Shown piece after piece: positions 10,613 to 20,149 of a stretch of 64,000 nucleotides of DNA. The stretch lies in NCBI GenBank assembly GCA_963712815.1, contig CAVQJL010000009.1, forward strand, positions 1 through 64,000, written 5' to 3'. The DNA is from RPQJ01 sp963712815 (GTDB taxonomy: Bacteria > Pseudomonadota > Gammaproteobacteria > Steroidobacterales > Steroidobacteraceae). Numbering within the stretch: position 1 is the first letter of the stretch; every line of letters begins with the position of its first letter. The translations under genes were made by a program, and so were the position numbers. The notes beneath the pieces were generated by a model. It worked only from the letters and a program-made list of their open reading frames with translations, ran no database searches and had not been told where the DNA came from.

Positions 10613-11833
10613 GCGGCGCAATCCCGGACAGCCTCCTCGAGCAACTGGGCCACCAGCTGAGCCAGGTGGTCGGCTTCATTTACCCGAACGAGGTCGAGAC
10701 CCAGTGGGCGATCCTGATCGTCGTATATCCGTACCTTACGGGCATCGTCGCCGGCGCGTTCATCCTCGCCTCGCTCGTGAAGGTGTTCAACGTGGTCGAA
10801 GTGCAGCCGATTTACCGGCTGGCCCTGCTCACGGCGCTGTCGTTCATGCTGGTCGCGGGGATGCCGCTGCAACTGCACCTCGGCCACCCCGAGCGCGCCT
10901 ACGAGATCTTCTTCACGCCGCAGCCGACATCCGCGATGGCCATGTTCGGTTTCGTGTACCTCTGGTACCTGCTCGGCATCCTGCTGATCGAGATCTGGTT
11001 CGAATACCGGCACCAACTGGTCCTGATGGCGCAGAAGTCCCGCGGCCTGATGAAGGGGATCTACGGTGCGCTGTCGCTGTTCTCGAAGGACGTGAGCCCC
11101 GAGGCACTGGCCTTTGATCACAAGGCGAGCAAGATCATCACGATCATCGGCATTCCGTCCGCATTCCTGCTCCACGGCTACGTCGGTTTCATCTTCGGTT
11201 CGGTCAAGGCGAACCCGTGGTGGGGCAGCGTCCTGATGCCGATCGTATTCTTGATGTCCGCCATCGTGTCGGGCATCGCCATGGTGATGTTCCTGTACAT
11301 CGTGCTGAGCCTGCTGCGCAACGAGAAGCTCGACATGCGCTGCCTCGACAAGGTCGGATTGTTCCTGCTCGTCGCGATCATCGTGGACTTCGCATTGGAG
11401 GCGCTCGACTACATCCACCGCCTGTACCAGAGCGAGGAGTCGATCGGGATACTCACGGACCTGGTTTCGTACAAGTTGTTCACGAGCCTGGTCATCGTGC
11501 AGCTGCTGCTCGGGATGCTGCTGCCGCTGCGTCATCCTGGTGCTGGTCCGCACCGTTCGCTTCAACGAGGAACTGCGCAAGCTGCTCTACTTCTCGTCGT
11601 CGGTGCTGCTGCTGCTCGGCATCTTCAGCATGCGCTGGAATGTCGTGATCGGCGGCCAGCTGTACTCGAAGAGCTTCCGCGGTCTGATGGCCTACAAGAT
11701 GGAGCTCACCGGCATCGAGAGCCTGATGACGGCCTTGCTGCTGCTCGCGCTGCCGTTCATCATCCTCACCGCGCTCTTCCGGCTGCTGCCGCCGCGGTGG
11801 ATGGAGAGCCATGCGCCGGCCGCCGCGCTGTGA
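10609..11833 (+). CDS. NrfD/PsrC-like membrane subunit (frameshift near 11525)
   Basis: A polytopic quinol-interacting subunit of the NrfD/PsrC/DsrP family, about 407 residues after correction, with about ten membrane helices. Typical features are LHLGHPERAYEIFFTP and the HGYVGFIFGSVKANPWW segment. The reading frame is lost between about 11515 and 11535: the first frame degenerates after VIVQLLLGMLLPL, while the next frame continues as VILVLVRTVRFNEELRKLL and runs with full helix structure to the TGA at 11831-11833. One missing or extra base explains this. It is probably an assembly error, because the downstream sequence is intact. It overlaps the FeS gene by four bases. Confidence 0.85.
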
Positions 11834-11887
11834 CATGCACTTGAGCCCCATGAGGCCCGGAAAACGTCCCACTGGAGGAGAACTGCG

Positions 11888-12196
11888 ATGAAAAAGTCGA
11901 TGCTGCCCATGGCGTTCGCGGCCTTTGCCTTCCTCTCCGTGCCTGGCCATGCCGCCGACGTCGCCGCGGGCAAGGCTCTGGCGGAGGAATCGTGCGCCGA
12001 CTGCCATGGCGACGACGGCACCGGCGACGATACTTACCCCGCTGTCACCGGAATGTCGGTGGAGAAGTTCACCAAGGCGATGAAGGAATACCAGGACGGC
12101 ACGCGCACGAAGAGCCCGAAGATGACCAAGGAGGCGAAGAAGCTCTCCGATGCGCAGATAGCCGACCTTGCGGCCTATTACGCGACGCTCAAGTGA
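11888..12196 (+). CDS. Small monoheme cytochrome c, class I
   Basis: A protein of 102 residues with a Sec signal peptide (cleavage near GHA-ADVA), one CADCH heme site and a candidate axial methionine in TKSPKM, then the C-terminal helix (DAQIADLAAYYATLK). It resembles half of a cytochrome c4 or a c553-type carrier. The start has an excellent ggaggag site. It lies 54 bases after the NrfD-like gene, probably in the same transcript, and is a plausible soluble acceptor for the membrane module. Confidence 0.9.
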   Translation: MKKSMLPMAFAAFAFLSVPGHAADVAAGKALAEESCADCHGDDGTGDDTYPAVTGMSVEKFTKAMKEYQDGTRTKSPKMTKEAKKLSDAQIADLAAYYATLK

Positions 12197-12269
12197 GGGC
12201 CGCCGCTTTTCACCCCAGAAGCGAAGGCTCCGGTGCGGACGAACCGGGGCCTTGCCAGCAGGCTGACCG

Positions 12270-13741
12270 TTACGTGCCCGCGGTCTCCGCCGTGGGCACG
12301 CTCGGTTCCGCCGCGGCGGGCGGCGGTTCCTGGAGGCCCAGTTCCTGCAGCAGCGCGGAGTCGCTTTCCTCGTCGGCGACGACGTTGTGGCAGGTGCTGC
12401 ACTTCTTGCCGATCTTCTCGCCGTCGTCCGTCTTGTGCTTGTTGTCGTGGCAGCGGAAGCAGCCCGGCGACTCCTGGTGGCCGATGTGGTTCGGGTAGGT
12501 GTTCCACCTCACCTTCATGTGCGGGAAGTTGTTCCACGCATAGGCGTCGCCCAGCGCCTTGCCCGCCTGCTCGACAGCCGGCGTGCCGGCGAGGTCGGGA
12601 TAGTTCTCCGCGTAGAACGCCTTGACCGCGGCCGCGATGCCTTCGCGCGCCGCATCGTGCGACTCGTACTCCTTCTCGGTGAGGATGCGCACGCCTTCGC
12701 GCTTGATGAAGGGCAGCGAGCGGTCGATGCGGCCTTCCTCGAGCGCCAGATCGACTTCGTACTGCGGGCTGCGATAGATGTGCGAAGCCCGGTTGTGGCA
12801 GTCCACGCAGTCCATGGTGCGCCACTCGGCGCCCTCGGGCGCCGGCTCTTCGCTCTTGAACAGCTTCTTCGAGCCAGCGGCCAGATCGGTGAGTTCGATC
12901 TCGTAGATGATTCTCGCGGGTCGGGTCGGCGCGATAGCGGACCGTGTGGTTCGGGTCCACGTGCCAGTGGATGCCGTGCGACTGGCCCGCCGACCTTGCC
13001 GCCGACCTTGACCATCAGCGCCGTCTTGAGCTCGGTGTTCGCCTCGTCTTCGGCGTAGTGCGTGCGCACCTTGAGCCGGTCGCCCACGAACTTGGTCGGC
13101 CAGTGGCACTGCTCGCAGGTGCCGTTCGCCGGGCGCAGCGAGTGCACCGGCGTCGGGATCGGGCGCGGGTACAGGTCGAACGCGACGGCGATCAGCTGCC
13201 AGGACCCCGAGATCTTGGCCTTGACGAACCACTCGGCGCCCGGGCCGATGTGGCAGCCGGCGCAGCCGACGCGGGCGTGCGGCGAGCGCTGGAAGGCCGT
13301 GTACTCGGGCTCCATGACCTTGTGGCAGGCCATGCCGCAGAACTCGTCGAGTCCATGTAGTGGACGGCCTTGAAGGTCAGGCCGGCGGCCAGCGCGATGA
13401 TCGGGACCGCGAGCGCCACGAAGCCGAGCAGCACGCCACGCGTTCTTTCCTTGTTGAGGTCGATGACCGGCAGGTGCCCGACGTCCTGGCCCTCGGCCGC
13501 CAGCTTTCGCGTCGCGTCGCTTCCGCCACCAGATGCCCAATCGGGACGAGCGCGATCCCAAGCAGGAACAGCATCGGCAGCACGACGAAGGTCAGGATGC
13601 CGAGGTAGGCACCACCCTCGAAGCCCATCGCCTGCATCACCAGCAGCGCCGCGATGAGCAGCAGGCTCGGTCACGATCATCAGCGTGCCGATCAGGCTGA
13701 CGATGTTGCCGGTGATGGCGCGCGAAGAAATGCTTGATCAT
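12270..13741 (-). CDS. NapC/NirT-like membrane-anchored hexaheme cytochrome c (several frameshifts)
   Basis: About 490 residues after correction. The N-terminal region has two or three membrane helices, followed by a periplasmic domain with six heme sites: an unusual CGMACH (CX3CH, near 13322-13340) with VMEPEYTAF after it, then CAGCH, CEQCH, CVDCH, CFRCH and CSTCH. The EFCGxxCHxVMEPEYTAx and HIGPGAEWFVKAK blocks identify a known NapC/NirT-related family in metal-reducing bacteria. The frame changes near 13640-13700, 13520, 13345 and 12920-12985, with conserved sequence on both sides of each change. ATG 13741 (MIKHFFAR) and TAA 12270 bound the gene. It should pass electrons from menaquinol or ubiquinol to periplasmic partners. 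Confidence 0.82.
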
Positions 13742-13862
13742 CGATTGACCCCGTGGCTGTATGACGTTTGCTGCAGCTGTCGGCACGCGCGCCCAGGTTC
13801 TGCTGCCGGCCGCGACAGCATAGCGCCGAGCCGCGCATCATCACCACCCGACACGGCACGCG

Positions 13863-13893
13863 GCCGGCCGGCGGATGCTCCGCCGGCCGGCCA
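13863..13893. other. Strong GC hairpin between two cytochrome genes
   Basis: A perfect 14-bp inverted repeat (ggccggccggcgga / tccgccggccggcc) with a three-base loop in the 170-base gap between the cytochrome b fusion and the NapC-like gene. No T tract follows on either strand. It may stabilise the upstream mRNA or cause partial termination; this is inference. Confidence 0.5.
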
Positions 13894-13911
13894 GCGATTC
13901 ACCGGCAGCTG

Positions 13912-16003
13912 CTAGAACAGGTGCAGCGCACCGCTCGCGATCGCCTTGAAGATCAGCACCGCCAGCCAGATCGCCGACCGCGACGGCCGCGAAGCCGAAC
14001 ACGTGCGCCACCTGGATGTGCGTCTCGGAGGGCGCCGGCACGAAGTGCTGCTCGAGCGTGTTGCTGTCGACCATGCGCTGGTACTCGATCGGTCGTTCTT
14101 CCTTGAAGCGATGCAGCGGCATGCTGCCCGTGAAGATCACCGGATCCATCGGGAAGCTCTCCGGCCGCAGGTGCGTGTGGAAGAAGTGGAACAGGAAGAT
14201 GAAGCCCGTGGCGAGCAGGGCCTCGTCGCTGTGGATGATGTAGGCCGCGTTCAGCGCCCAGCCCGGCAGGAACTGGGTGAAGAAGTCCGGGAACCACAGC
14301 ATCAGGCCCGAGACGCCGATCATGCCGACGCCCCAGAACACCGCCAGGTAGTCGAACTTCTCCCAGTACGCCCAGCGGTCGAGCTCCGGCCGCGGTCCGA
14401 GGTACAGGAAGTACTTCAGGTTCGCCCACAGGTCCTGGACGTCCTTCAGGTTCGGCGTCATCGAGCGCCAGCCCCAGAAGTAGCCCTTCTGCTTCTTGAG
14501 CACGACGTCGCGGAACAGCATCGCGAGGTGCACGGCGAAGTAGCCGAACGTGACGATTGCCGCGAAGCGGTGCAGCCAGGCCGCGACCTCCGGGCCGCCC
14601 AGCGACGCGCATCAGGCCCGGGCGCCCAGGGCGCGGCCGCGAACTTGAGCGGCAGGCCGGTCACCGAGAGCAGCAGGAAGCTCAGGATGATCGACACGTG
14701 CAGCCACATCTGCGTGGTCGTGAAGCGGCGCACGTACGGTCCTTCGCCGAAGTGCTGCACCTTGAACTCGCCGCGCAGGCGGCCCACCAGCGTGCGCTGC
14801 AGCCAAAGCGCCGCGTGCAGGCCGAAGAAGCCGAACACGCCGAGCAGCAGCAGGGTCATGAACAGGTAGATGTAGTGCACCCACGGGTTCTGGTCCTTGT
14901 CCATCGGATCGCTGTGGGGCATGAACGTCAGGAACGACGCGTTGACCTCGGCCCGCGTGGCAGCTGCTCGAGCCGCAGGTCTGGCCGCGAGGTTGTCCGG
15001 GTGCATGCTCGAGCGCGGGTCGCTCGCCGGCAGGTTGTGGTGCGGCGTGTGGCAGTCCGAGCACATCGCGGCCTGCTCGCGGCCGACGCTCGACGCCTTG
15101 CCGTGGAAGCTGTCGTGGAACGACTTGTCAGCAGCTCGTCGTGGCAGTTGCCGCACTCGTGCGGCATGTGCTTCGCGCGACTGCACCGTGGTCGGGTCCT
15201 GGATCGAGTGCGCCTGGTGGCAGGTGCGTGCACACCGGGCCGTCCTTGCCTTCCTTCCACAGCGCGCCGTGCGCGCTGTCGTCCCACACCTTGAGGATGC
15301 CCTCGTGGCAGCTGCCGCAGGTCTCGGGGCTCTTCTGGTGCGAGGAGCGGGCCTTCGCGTCGCGTGACGCTGGATGTCGTGGCTGCCGTGGCAGTCGCTG
15401 CAGGCCGGCGCGCTGTTCAGGCCCGAGACGAGCAGCGCGCGCGCGTGCACGCTGCCGAGGTAACCCTCCATCATGTCCTTGTGGCACTGGCCGCAGTTGC
15501 GCAGCTGGTTCAGCCGCGGACATCGGTGCGCTGCGGGTCGCGGCTGCGAGGCGTCGTGTGCACGCTGCCGTGGCAGCCCTGGCAGGCTGGCCGGCTCGTC
15601 GCCCTTGCACCCTGGCATGCACGCTGTCGTGGAAGGGCGTGATCTCGTCCTCGTGGCACCCCATGCAGACGTCGAACGTCACCGGGCCGAGCGTTGTTGC
15701 GCGGGTGCTTGATGGTCAGCGGCGTCGGTGTGGCACTCGACGCAGTCGACTCGCTTGTGCGCGCCGGCGCCGAACCGCGCGCCAGGACGGCGATCGATCG
15801 CCGTCGTCGCTCTTCAGTCTCGGCGTCGTCGTGGCAGTTGAAGCACTTCTCGTTCGGGATCTCGAGTCTCGGCGGCTGTCGCGCGTCCTGAGCCGCAGCG
15901 GGCTGCGTCCTGCGCGCGACGCGGCGACGGGCCGAGCGAGCGTCAACAGGAACGCGGAGAAACCAGGATGGGGCGATGTTCGCAGATCGCGTGGGCGGAA
16001 CAT
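13912..16003 (-). CDS. Multiheme cytochrome c / cytochrome b fusion protein, CbcL-like architecture (many frameshifts)
   Basis: About 696 residues after correction. ATG 16003 (MFRPRDLRTS, after agggag) begins a signal-like segment. A periplasmic domain follows with eleven heme c sites: CFNCH, CVECH, CMGCH, CQGCH, CGQCH, CSDCH, CGSCH, one site interrupted by an indel near 15220, CGNCH, CSDCH, and finally CGSSSCH, a CX4CH site near 14960. The C-terminal half (from NPWVHYIYLFM) has about five membrane helices with histidines typical of diheme cytochrome b (RFTTTQMWLHVSII, HSDEALLATGFIFLFHFFHTH). It ends LHLF-TAG at 13912. The arrangement is that of inner-membrane quinol:cytochrome oxidoreductases such as Geobacter CbcL. 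At least six one-base frame changes occur. Confidence 0.8.
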
Positions 16004-16119
16004 GCGTGAGGCTCCCTGCGGACGGCCGCTGCGGACGCGTCGCAAGCACGCGAGCCGGGTGCCGCGGTTGCGGACGCGGGCGAATTTGACCCCAAGAGCC
16101 GGTGGCGGGCTGCACGTGT

Positions 16120-16461
16120 TTACCGAAACGCTGCGAACGGCGAGCCCGCAGCAGGCGCATCGGCGCGCGCAGTCGATATCTCTAGCACCTTGTCCGGCCC
16201 GCTTTCGGCAGGCGTCGGGGGCCGCCTGCACCGCGCTGCAGTCGCTGCAGCCGCCCAGGCGCTCGCCAGCGCGCTGCGCTCGATTGCACGCCGCAAACCG
16301 CGACCAGCCACGCTGGTTTGCCGGCGCGCCGAAGCGACGGCGGCCACGCACTGCGCCAGTCGCAGTGCGCATCCCGCTGGCATCAGCGCCCAGACCGCGT
16401 AGAGCGTGGCCGCCAGCACGATCAGCCCGACGAGGATCGCTTGCCACATCGCGATGCCCAC
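16120..16461 (-). CDS. Small membrane protein with Cys-rich tail, Feo-associated (frameshift)
   Basis: GTG 16461 (or ATG 16449) starts directly after the feoB stop. The first 25 residues form a single membrane helix (WQAILVGLIVLAATLYAVWALMP). The following part is basic, and in the alternative frame it contains GGCSDCS before the reading returns to RCRRPP. Short proteins with one helix and a C-terminal cysteine cluster commonly follow feoB (DUF6587-like or FeoB-associated Cys-rich proteins) and may have an FeoC-like role. The sequence between about 16380 and 16230 appears to contain one or two indels, so the exact tail is uncertain. Confidence 0.55.
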   Translation of the reverse strand: MGIAMWQAILVGLIVLAATLYAVWALMPAGCALRLAQCVAAVASARRQTSVAGRGLRRAIERSALASAWAAAATAARCRRPPTPAESGPDKVLEISTARADAPAAGSPFAAFR

Positions 16462-18341
16462 TCAAGTCAGCAGCGCGCTCGCGACGCGGTACGTGACGAA
16501 CGCCGCGAGATACGCCAGCGCGAACAGGTAGCCCGCCATGATCAGCGGATAGCGCCACGAATTGGTCTCGCGCTTCACGACCACCAGGGTCGACAGGCAC
16601 TGCGGCGCGAATACGTACCACGCGAGCAGCGACAGTGCCGTCGCCAGGCTCCAGGACTTCGCGATCATCGGCACGAGGGTCGCCGCCACGTCGTCGCCGG
16701 TGGCCGACAGCGAGTACACGGTCCCGAGCGCGCCCACCGCGACCTCGCGCGCCGCAAGCCCCGGGACGAGGGCCAGCGAGATCTGCCAGTTGAACCCCAG
16801 CGGCGCGAACACGTGCTCCAGCGCGCGCCCGATCATGCCCGCGAAGCTGTGCTGGATCGCCGGCCCCGTGGCGCCCTCCGGCGGCGCAGGAAAGCTCGAC
16901 AGGAACCACAGCACGATCATGAGCGCGAGGATGATCGTGCCGACCCGCTGCAGGAATATCTTCAGGCGCTCCCACAGCCCGAGCAGCAGGTTGCGCAGGT
17001 TCGGCCACTTGTACTCGGGCAGTTCGAGCAGCAGCGGGTGATAGCTCGAGCGCAGCGCCGTCCGCTTGAGCCCCCAGGCCACCAGCATCGCGGCGACGAT
17101 GCCTGATACGTAGAGCGTGAACAGCACGAGCCCCTGCAGGTTGAACGCGCCCGACTGGCCGGTTCGGGATGAAGGCGGCGATGATCAGCGCGTAGACGGG
17201 CAGGCGCGCCGAACAGGTCATGAGCGGCGCGATCATGATCGTGGCCAGCCGGTCGCGCACGTTCGGGATGGTGCGCGTCGCCATGATGCCGGGCACCGCG
17301 CAGGCAAAGCTCGACAGCAGCGGGATGAATGCCCGGCCGGAGAGCCCGACGCTGCCCATCATCCGGTCGAGCAGGTACGCGGCGCGCGGCAGGTAACCGC
17401 TGTCCTCGAGCACGAGGATGAAGAAGAACAGGATCAGGATCTGCGGCAGGAACACGAGCACGCTGCCCGCGCCGGCGATCACGCCATCGACCAGCAGGCT
17501 GTTGAGCGCCCCCGGCGGCAGCGACCGGTGCAGCGCATCGCCCAGCCAGGTGATGCCGGCGTCCACCAGCGCCATCGGGAGTGCGGCCCAGCTGAACACG
17601 GCCTGGAAGACGAAGAACAGCAGCGCCGCAAGGACCGCGGGGCCGGCCACGGGGTGCATGACGAGCGCATCCATGCGCTGCAGCGCACGCCGGCGCGGCG
17701 GCTCCGCGTACCCGGCCGCGTGCAGGATGCGGCGCACCTCGCGCTGTGTCTGCTGGATCTGCTCGAACGTGGGATCGCGCCACTCGACGGCCGGGCGCGC
17801 TGCCGGCGGCGGCAGTGCCTCGAGCCGCTCGAGCAGCGCCCGCTCGCCGCCGTCGCGGATCGCCACCGTCTCGACCACCGGTACGCCCAGCTCCTGCTCG
17901 AGACGCTGCCGGTCGAGCCGGAAGCCACGGTCGCGGGCAAGGTCGCTCATGTTGAGTGCCACGAGCAGCGGCATGCCGAGGTCGCGAAGTTCGAGCACCA
18001 GCCGCAGGTTGAGCCGCAGGTTGGTCGCGTCCACCACGCAGACCACCCGCTCCGGCGGCACCTCGCCCGCGAGCCGGCCGAGCAGGCAATCGCGAGTGAT
18101 CGCTTCGTCGAGTGTCGTGGGCGTGAGGCTGTAGGCGCCCGGCAGGTCGAGCAACCGGTAGCGCTGCCCGCGCAGAGGGACCGACGAACGAGCCTTCCTT
18201 GCGCTCGACGGTGACCCCTGCGTAGTTCGCGACTTTCTGCCGGCTGCCGGTCAGCCGGTTGAAGAGGGCGGTCTTGCCGCAGTTGGGCACGCCGACGAGG
18301 GCGAGGCGCATCGGATCGAGCGCGACGGGCGCGGCGGACAT
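16462..18341 (-). CDS. feoB: Ferrous iron transporter FeoB (two frameshifts)
   Basis: Inner-membrane Fe(II) permease with an N-terminal GTPase domain. G1 is GVPNCGKTALFN, G2 includes GVTVERKEG, G3 is DLPGAYSL and G4 is NMSD. It is followed by the helical insert, two gate motifs in the membrane domain and the CxxRLPVYALIIAAF core. About 626 residues after correction. The frame shifts near 18178 (between FVGP and LRGQRYRLLDLPG) and near 17158 (between IIAAFIPNR and QSGAFNLQGLVLFTLY). Both flanks are well conserved, so these are probably base errors. ATG 18341 lies seven bases after the feoA stop. The gene is co-transcribed with feoA and probably with the cytochromes downstream. Confidence 0.88.
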
Positions 18342-18348
18342 ACGGGTA

Positions 18349-18618
18349 TCAGCGGCCCTCGACGGCGACGAGCACCGCGCCTGCCTCGCGGCGCCGCAGG
18401 GCGAATAGCGTGTTGCCGAGCCGAACGGCGATCGGGTCGCCGCCCGGCCAGATCTCTGCCACGACCTCGAGCGCCTCGCCTGGGATGAACCCCAGTTCGA
18501 GCAGGCGACGACTGACGGTGGACTGGGCCTCGTCGCCCAGGGTCTGCGGATCGTCGCGCACATCGGCGACAGTGCCGCGGGCGCCCTTGCGCAGCGACGA
18601 CAGTGAAACGGGAGGCAT
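18349..18618 (-). CDS. feoA: FeoA family protein
   Basis: An 89-residue SH3-like cytosolic protein that supports FeoB. Residues 40-60 (RRLLELGFIPGEALEVV) carry the typical FeoA LxxLGxxPG signature, and the C-terminus ends in GNTLFALRRREAGAVLV. It is the first gene of the minus-strand feo-cytochrome cluster. A candidate Fur half-site lies about 50 bases upstream. Confidence 0.93.
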   Translation of the reverse strand: MPPVSLSSLRKGARGTVADVRDDPQTLGDEAQSTVSRRLLELGFIPGEALEVVAEIWPGGDPIAVRLGNTLFALRRREAGAVLVAVEGR

Positions 18619-18665
18619 GGGAATTCAGAACCGCGCGCTGGGGAAACGGCCGCTAGTGTCATCGG

Positions 18666-18677
18666 AATGAGAATCGT
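18666..18677. promoter_or_regulatory. Possible Fur half-site between feoA and the sigma factor gene
   Basis: The sequence aatgagaatcgt matches the core of gammaproteobacterial Fur boxes (aatgagaat), but the second half is poorly conserved. Its position in the divergent region upstream of feoA makes iron control plausible. Confidence 0.4.
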
Positions 18678-18751
18678 CCGCAACAAGGGAAAGCCGAAGC
18701 CGAGACCTGCCGGTACCGTCCGGACTGTCTATTATTTGGATAGGTACAAGC

Positions 18752-18781
18752 TGTACAAAAACATCGTCACGTCGCTATACT
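18752..18781 (+). promoter_or_regulatory. Possible sigma-70 promoter for the ECF sigma factor gene
   Basis: tgtaca and tatact separated by 18 bases, about 70 bases before the ATG of the sigma factor gene. The -10 box is good and the -35 box is weak. Confidence 0.4.
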
Positions 18782-18852
18782 CCGTTCCCATGCCGGCCCG
18801 TTGGCCTTTCTTTGAAACCAGCGCCCTTCAGTGGCGAACAGAGGTGAGCGCG

Positions 18853-19413
18853 ATGACGGAGTCAGTTCTCGCTCGGGTAGCGCGCGGTGATGCGAATGCC
18901 GTACGTGCGTGCATCGACGAGTTCGGCGGCCTGGTCTGGGCGATTGCCCGTCGCATGACCCGGTCGCGGGCCGATGCCGAAGATGCGGTGCAGGAAATCT
19001 TCATCGACGTGTGGAAGAGTGCGGGGCGATTCGACGCCGCGCAGGGTTCGGAGAAGGTGTTCATCACCACGATCGCAAGGCGTCGCCTCATCGACCGCAT
19101 GCGACGGGGTCGAATGAATCACCTGATGGACCCCGTGGAGTCGCTCGACGACCTGCGCTGGGCTGAGCCCGGCAATGGTGGCGAGATCCGCGTCGAGGCC
19201 GAGCGCGCCGCGGCAGTGGTGGCGAGGCTGCGGCCCGAGCAGCGCAAGGTGCTCCGGATGGGACTGCTCGAGGGACTGACGCACTCCGAGATCGCAACGG
19301 CCACCGGCATGCCGCTCGGTACCGTGAAGACCCAGATGCGGCGCGGACTCATTCAGGTACGCCAGTGGATGAAGATCGACGGTCCGCCGAAGATGGGGGA
19401 AGCGACGCCCTGA
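18853..19413 (+). CDS. ECF-family RNA polymerase sigma factor
   Basis: A protein of 186 residues with region 2 (DEFGGLVWAIARRMTRSRADAEDAVQEIFIDVWKSAGRFD) and region 4 with a helix-turn-helix (LLEGLTHSEIATATGMPLGTVKTQMRRGL). ATG 18853 is chosen for its gaggtga site and because family members begin just before this point; a longer reading to 18667 has no homology. The downstream gene overlaps and encodes a membrane anti-sigma factor, so activity is probably set by an envelope signal. It is similar in layout to the SigK/RskA-type pairs. Confidence 0.9.
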   Translation: MTESVLARVARGDANAVRACIDEFGGLVWAIARRMTRSRADAEDAVQEIFIDVWKSAGRFDAAQGSEKVFITTIARRRLIDRMRRGRMNHLMDPVESLDDLRWAEPGNGGEIRVEAERAAAVVARLRPEQRKVLRMGLLEGLTHSEIATATGMPLGTVKTQMRRGLIQVRQWMKIDGPPKMGEATP

Positions 19414-20101
19414 GCGGGCCAGCAAAGGGCGCTCAACAGCCAGGCGTCCCCCAGCCCGAGCCGCTGCCGACCACTGTCCGGCGGCGGCTCGATCGATGTG
19501 CCGAGCAGTGGCTGCACGATCGAGAGAATGCGCAACCGAACGCGACAGATGCCGCAGCAGCCGGCCCTCCGGCGCCGCAGCACCGGTCCGCCACTCGACG
19601 GTCCCGTGGATGCTCGCCACAGCCTGCCTCGTGCTCGCCATCGCCGGCTGGTGGCCTCGCCTGCTGGATCTCGATTCGAGTACGGCGTCAGCCACCCCCT
19701 TCGGACAGTGGCGTGCGAATTTCGCCCGCGACCAGATGCTGGCCGCTTCTCCCCGGGTCGGCCACTGGCCCTGGGCCGGCGATGCCGGAGGCGAAGCCGG
19801 CGACGTCGTCTGGGACAATGCGAGGCAGCGCGGCTTCCTGCGGCTCAAGGGCTTCGTGGCAAACGACCCGGAACGCGCCCGCTACCAGTTGTGGATCTTC
19901 GACGCCGCGCGGGACGACCGATACCCGGTGGACGGAGGGATGTTCGACGTGCCGCCGCGCCGGGAGGAGGTGGTGATTCCGGTTCGCTCCGCCGTGCCGG
20001 TGCTGCGGCCCGTCGCGTTCGCAGTCACGGTGGAGGGTCCCGGCGGTACCGTGGTGTCGGACCGCGAGAAAGTGGTCGCCTTCGCGCACGCCGACCGCTG
20101 A
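19365..20101 (+). CDS. Anti-sigma factor with RskA-like C-terminal domain (frameshift near 19600)
   Basis: About 245 residues after correction. The N-terminal cytosolic part (TVRRRLDRCAEQWLHDRE) lacks a canonical zinc-binding HxxxCxxC. One membrane helix (MLATACLVLAIAGWWPRL) follows, then a periplasmic domain with the RskA-family core (YQLWIFDAARDDRYPVDGG ... REEVVIPVRS). The GTG start at 19365 lies inside the end of the sigma gene. The frame is lost near 19595-19610, and the rest continues intact in another frame to TGA 20101. The partner is the upstream ECF sigma factor. Confidence 0.78.
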
Positions 20102-20149
20102 GGCGCGCGGCGCGAGCGACTCCCCGGCCGGCTTACAATTGCATTGCGC

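Noticed and set aside
12270..16461. A block of degraded pseudogenes
   Set aside because: All heme sites and membrane helices remain in one frame or another, and normally essential genes nearby show the same type of one-base shift. Base errors explain it better.
18667..18852. N-terminal extension of the ECF sigma factor to ATG 18667
   Set aside because: It has no homology to the family, spans a probable promoter, and the ATG at 18853 has a good ribosome site.
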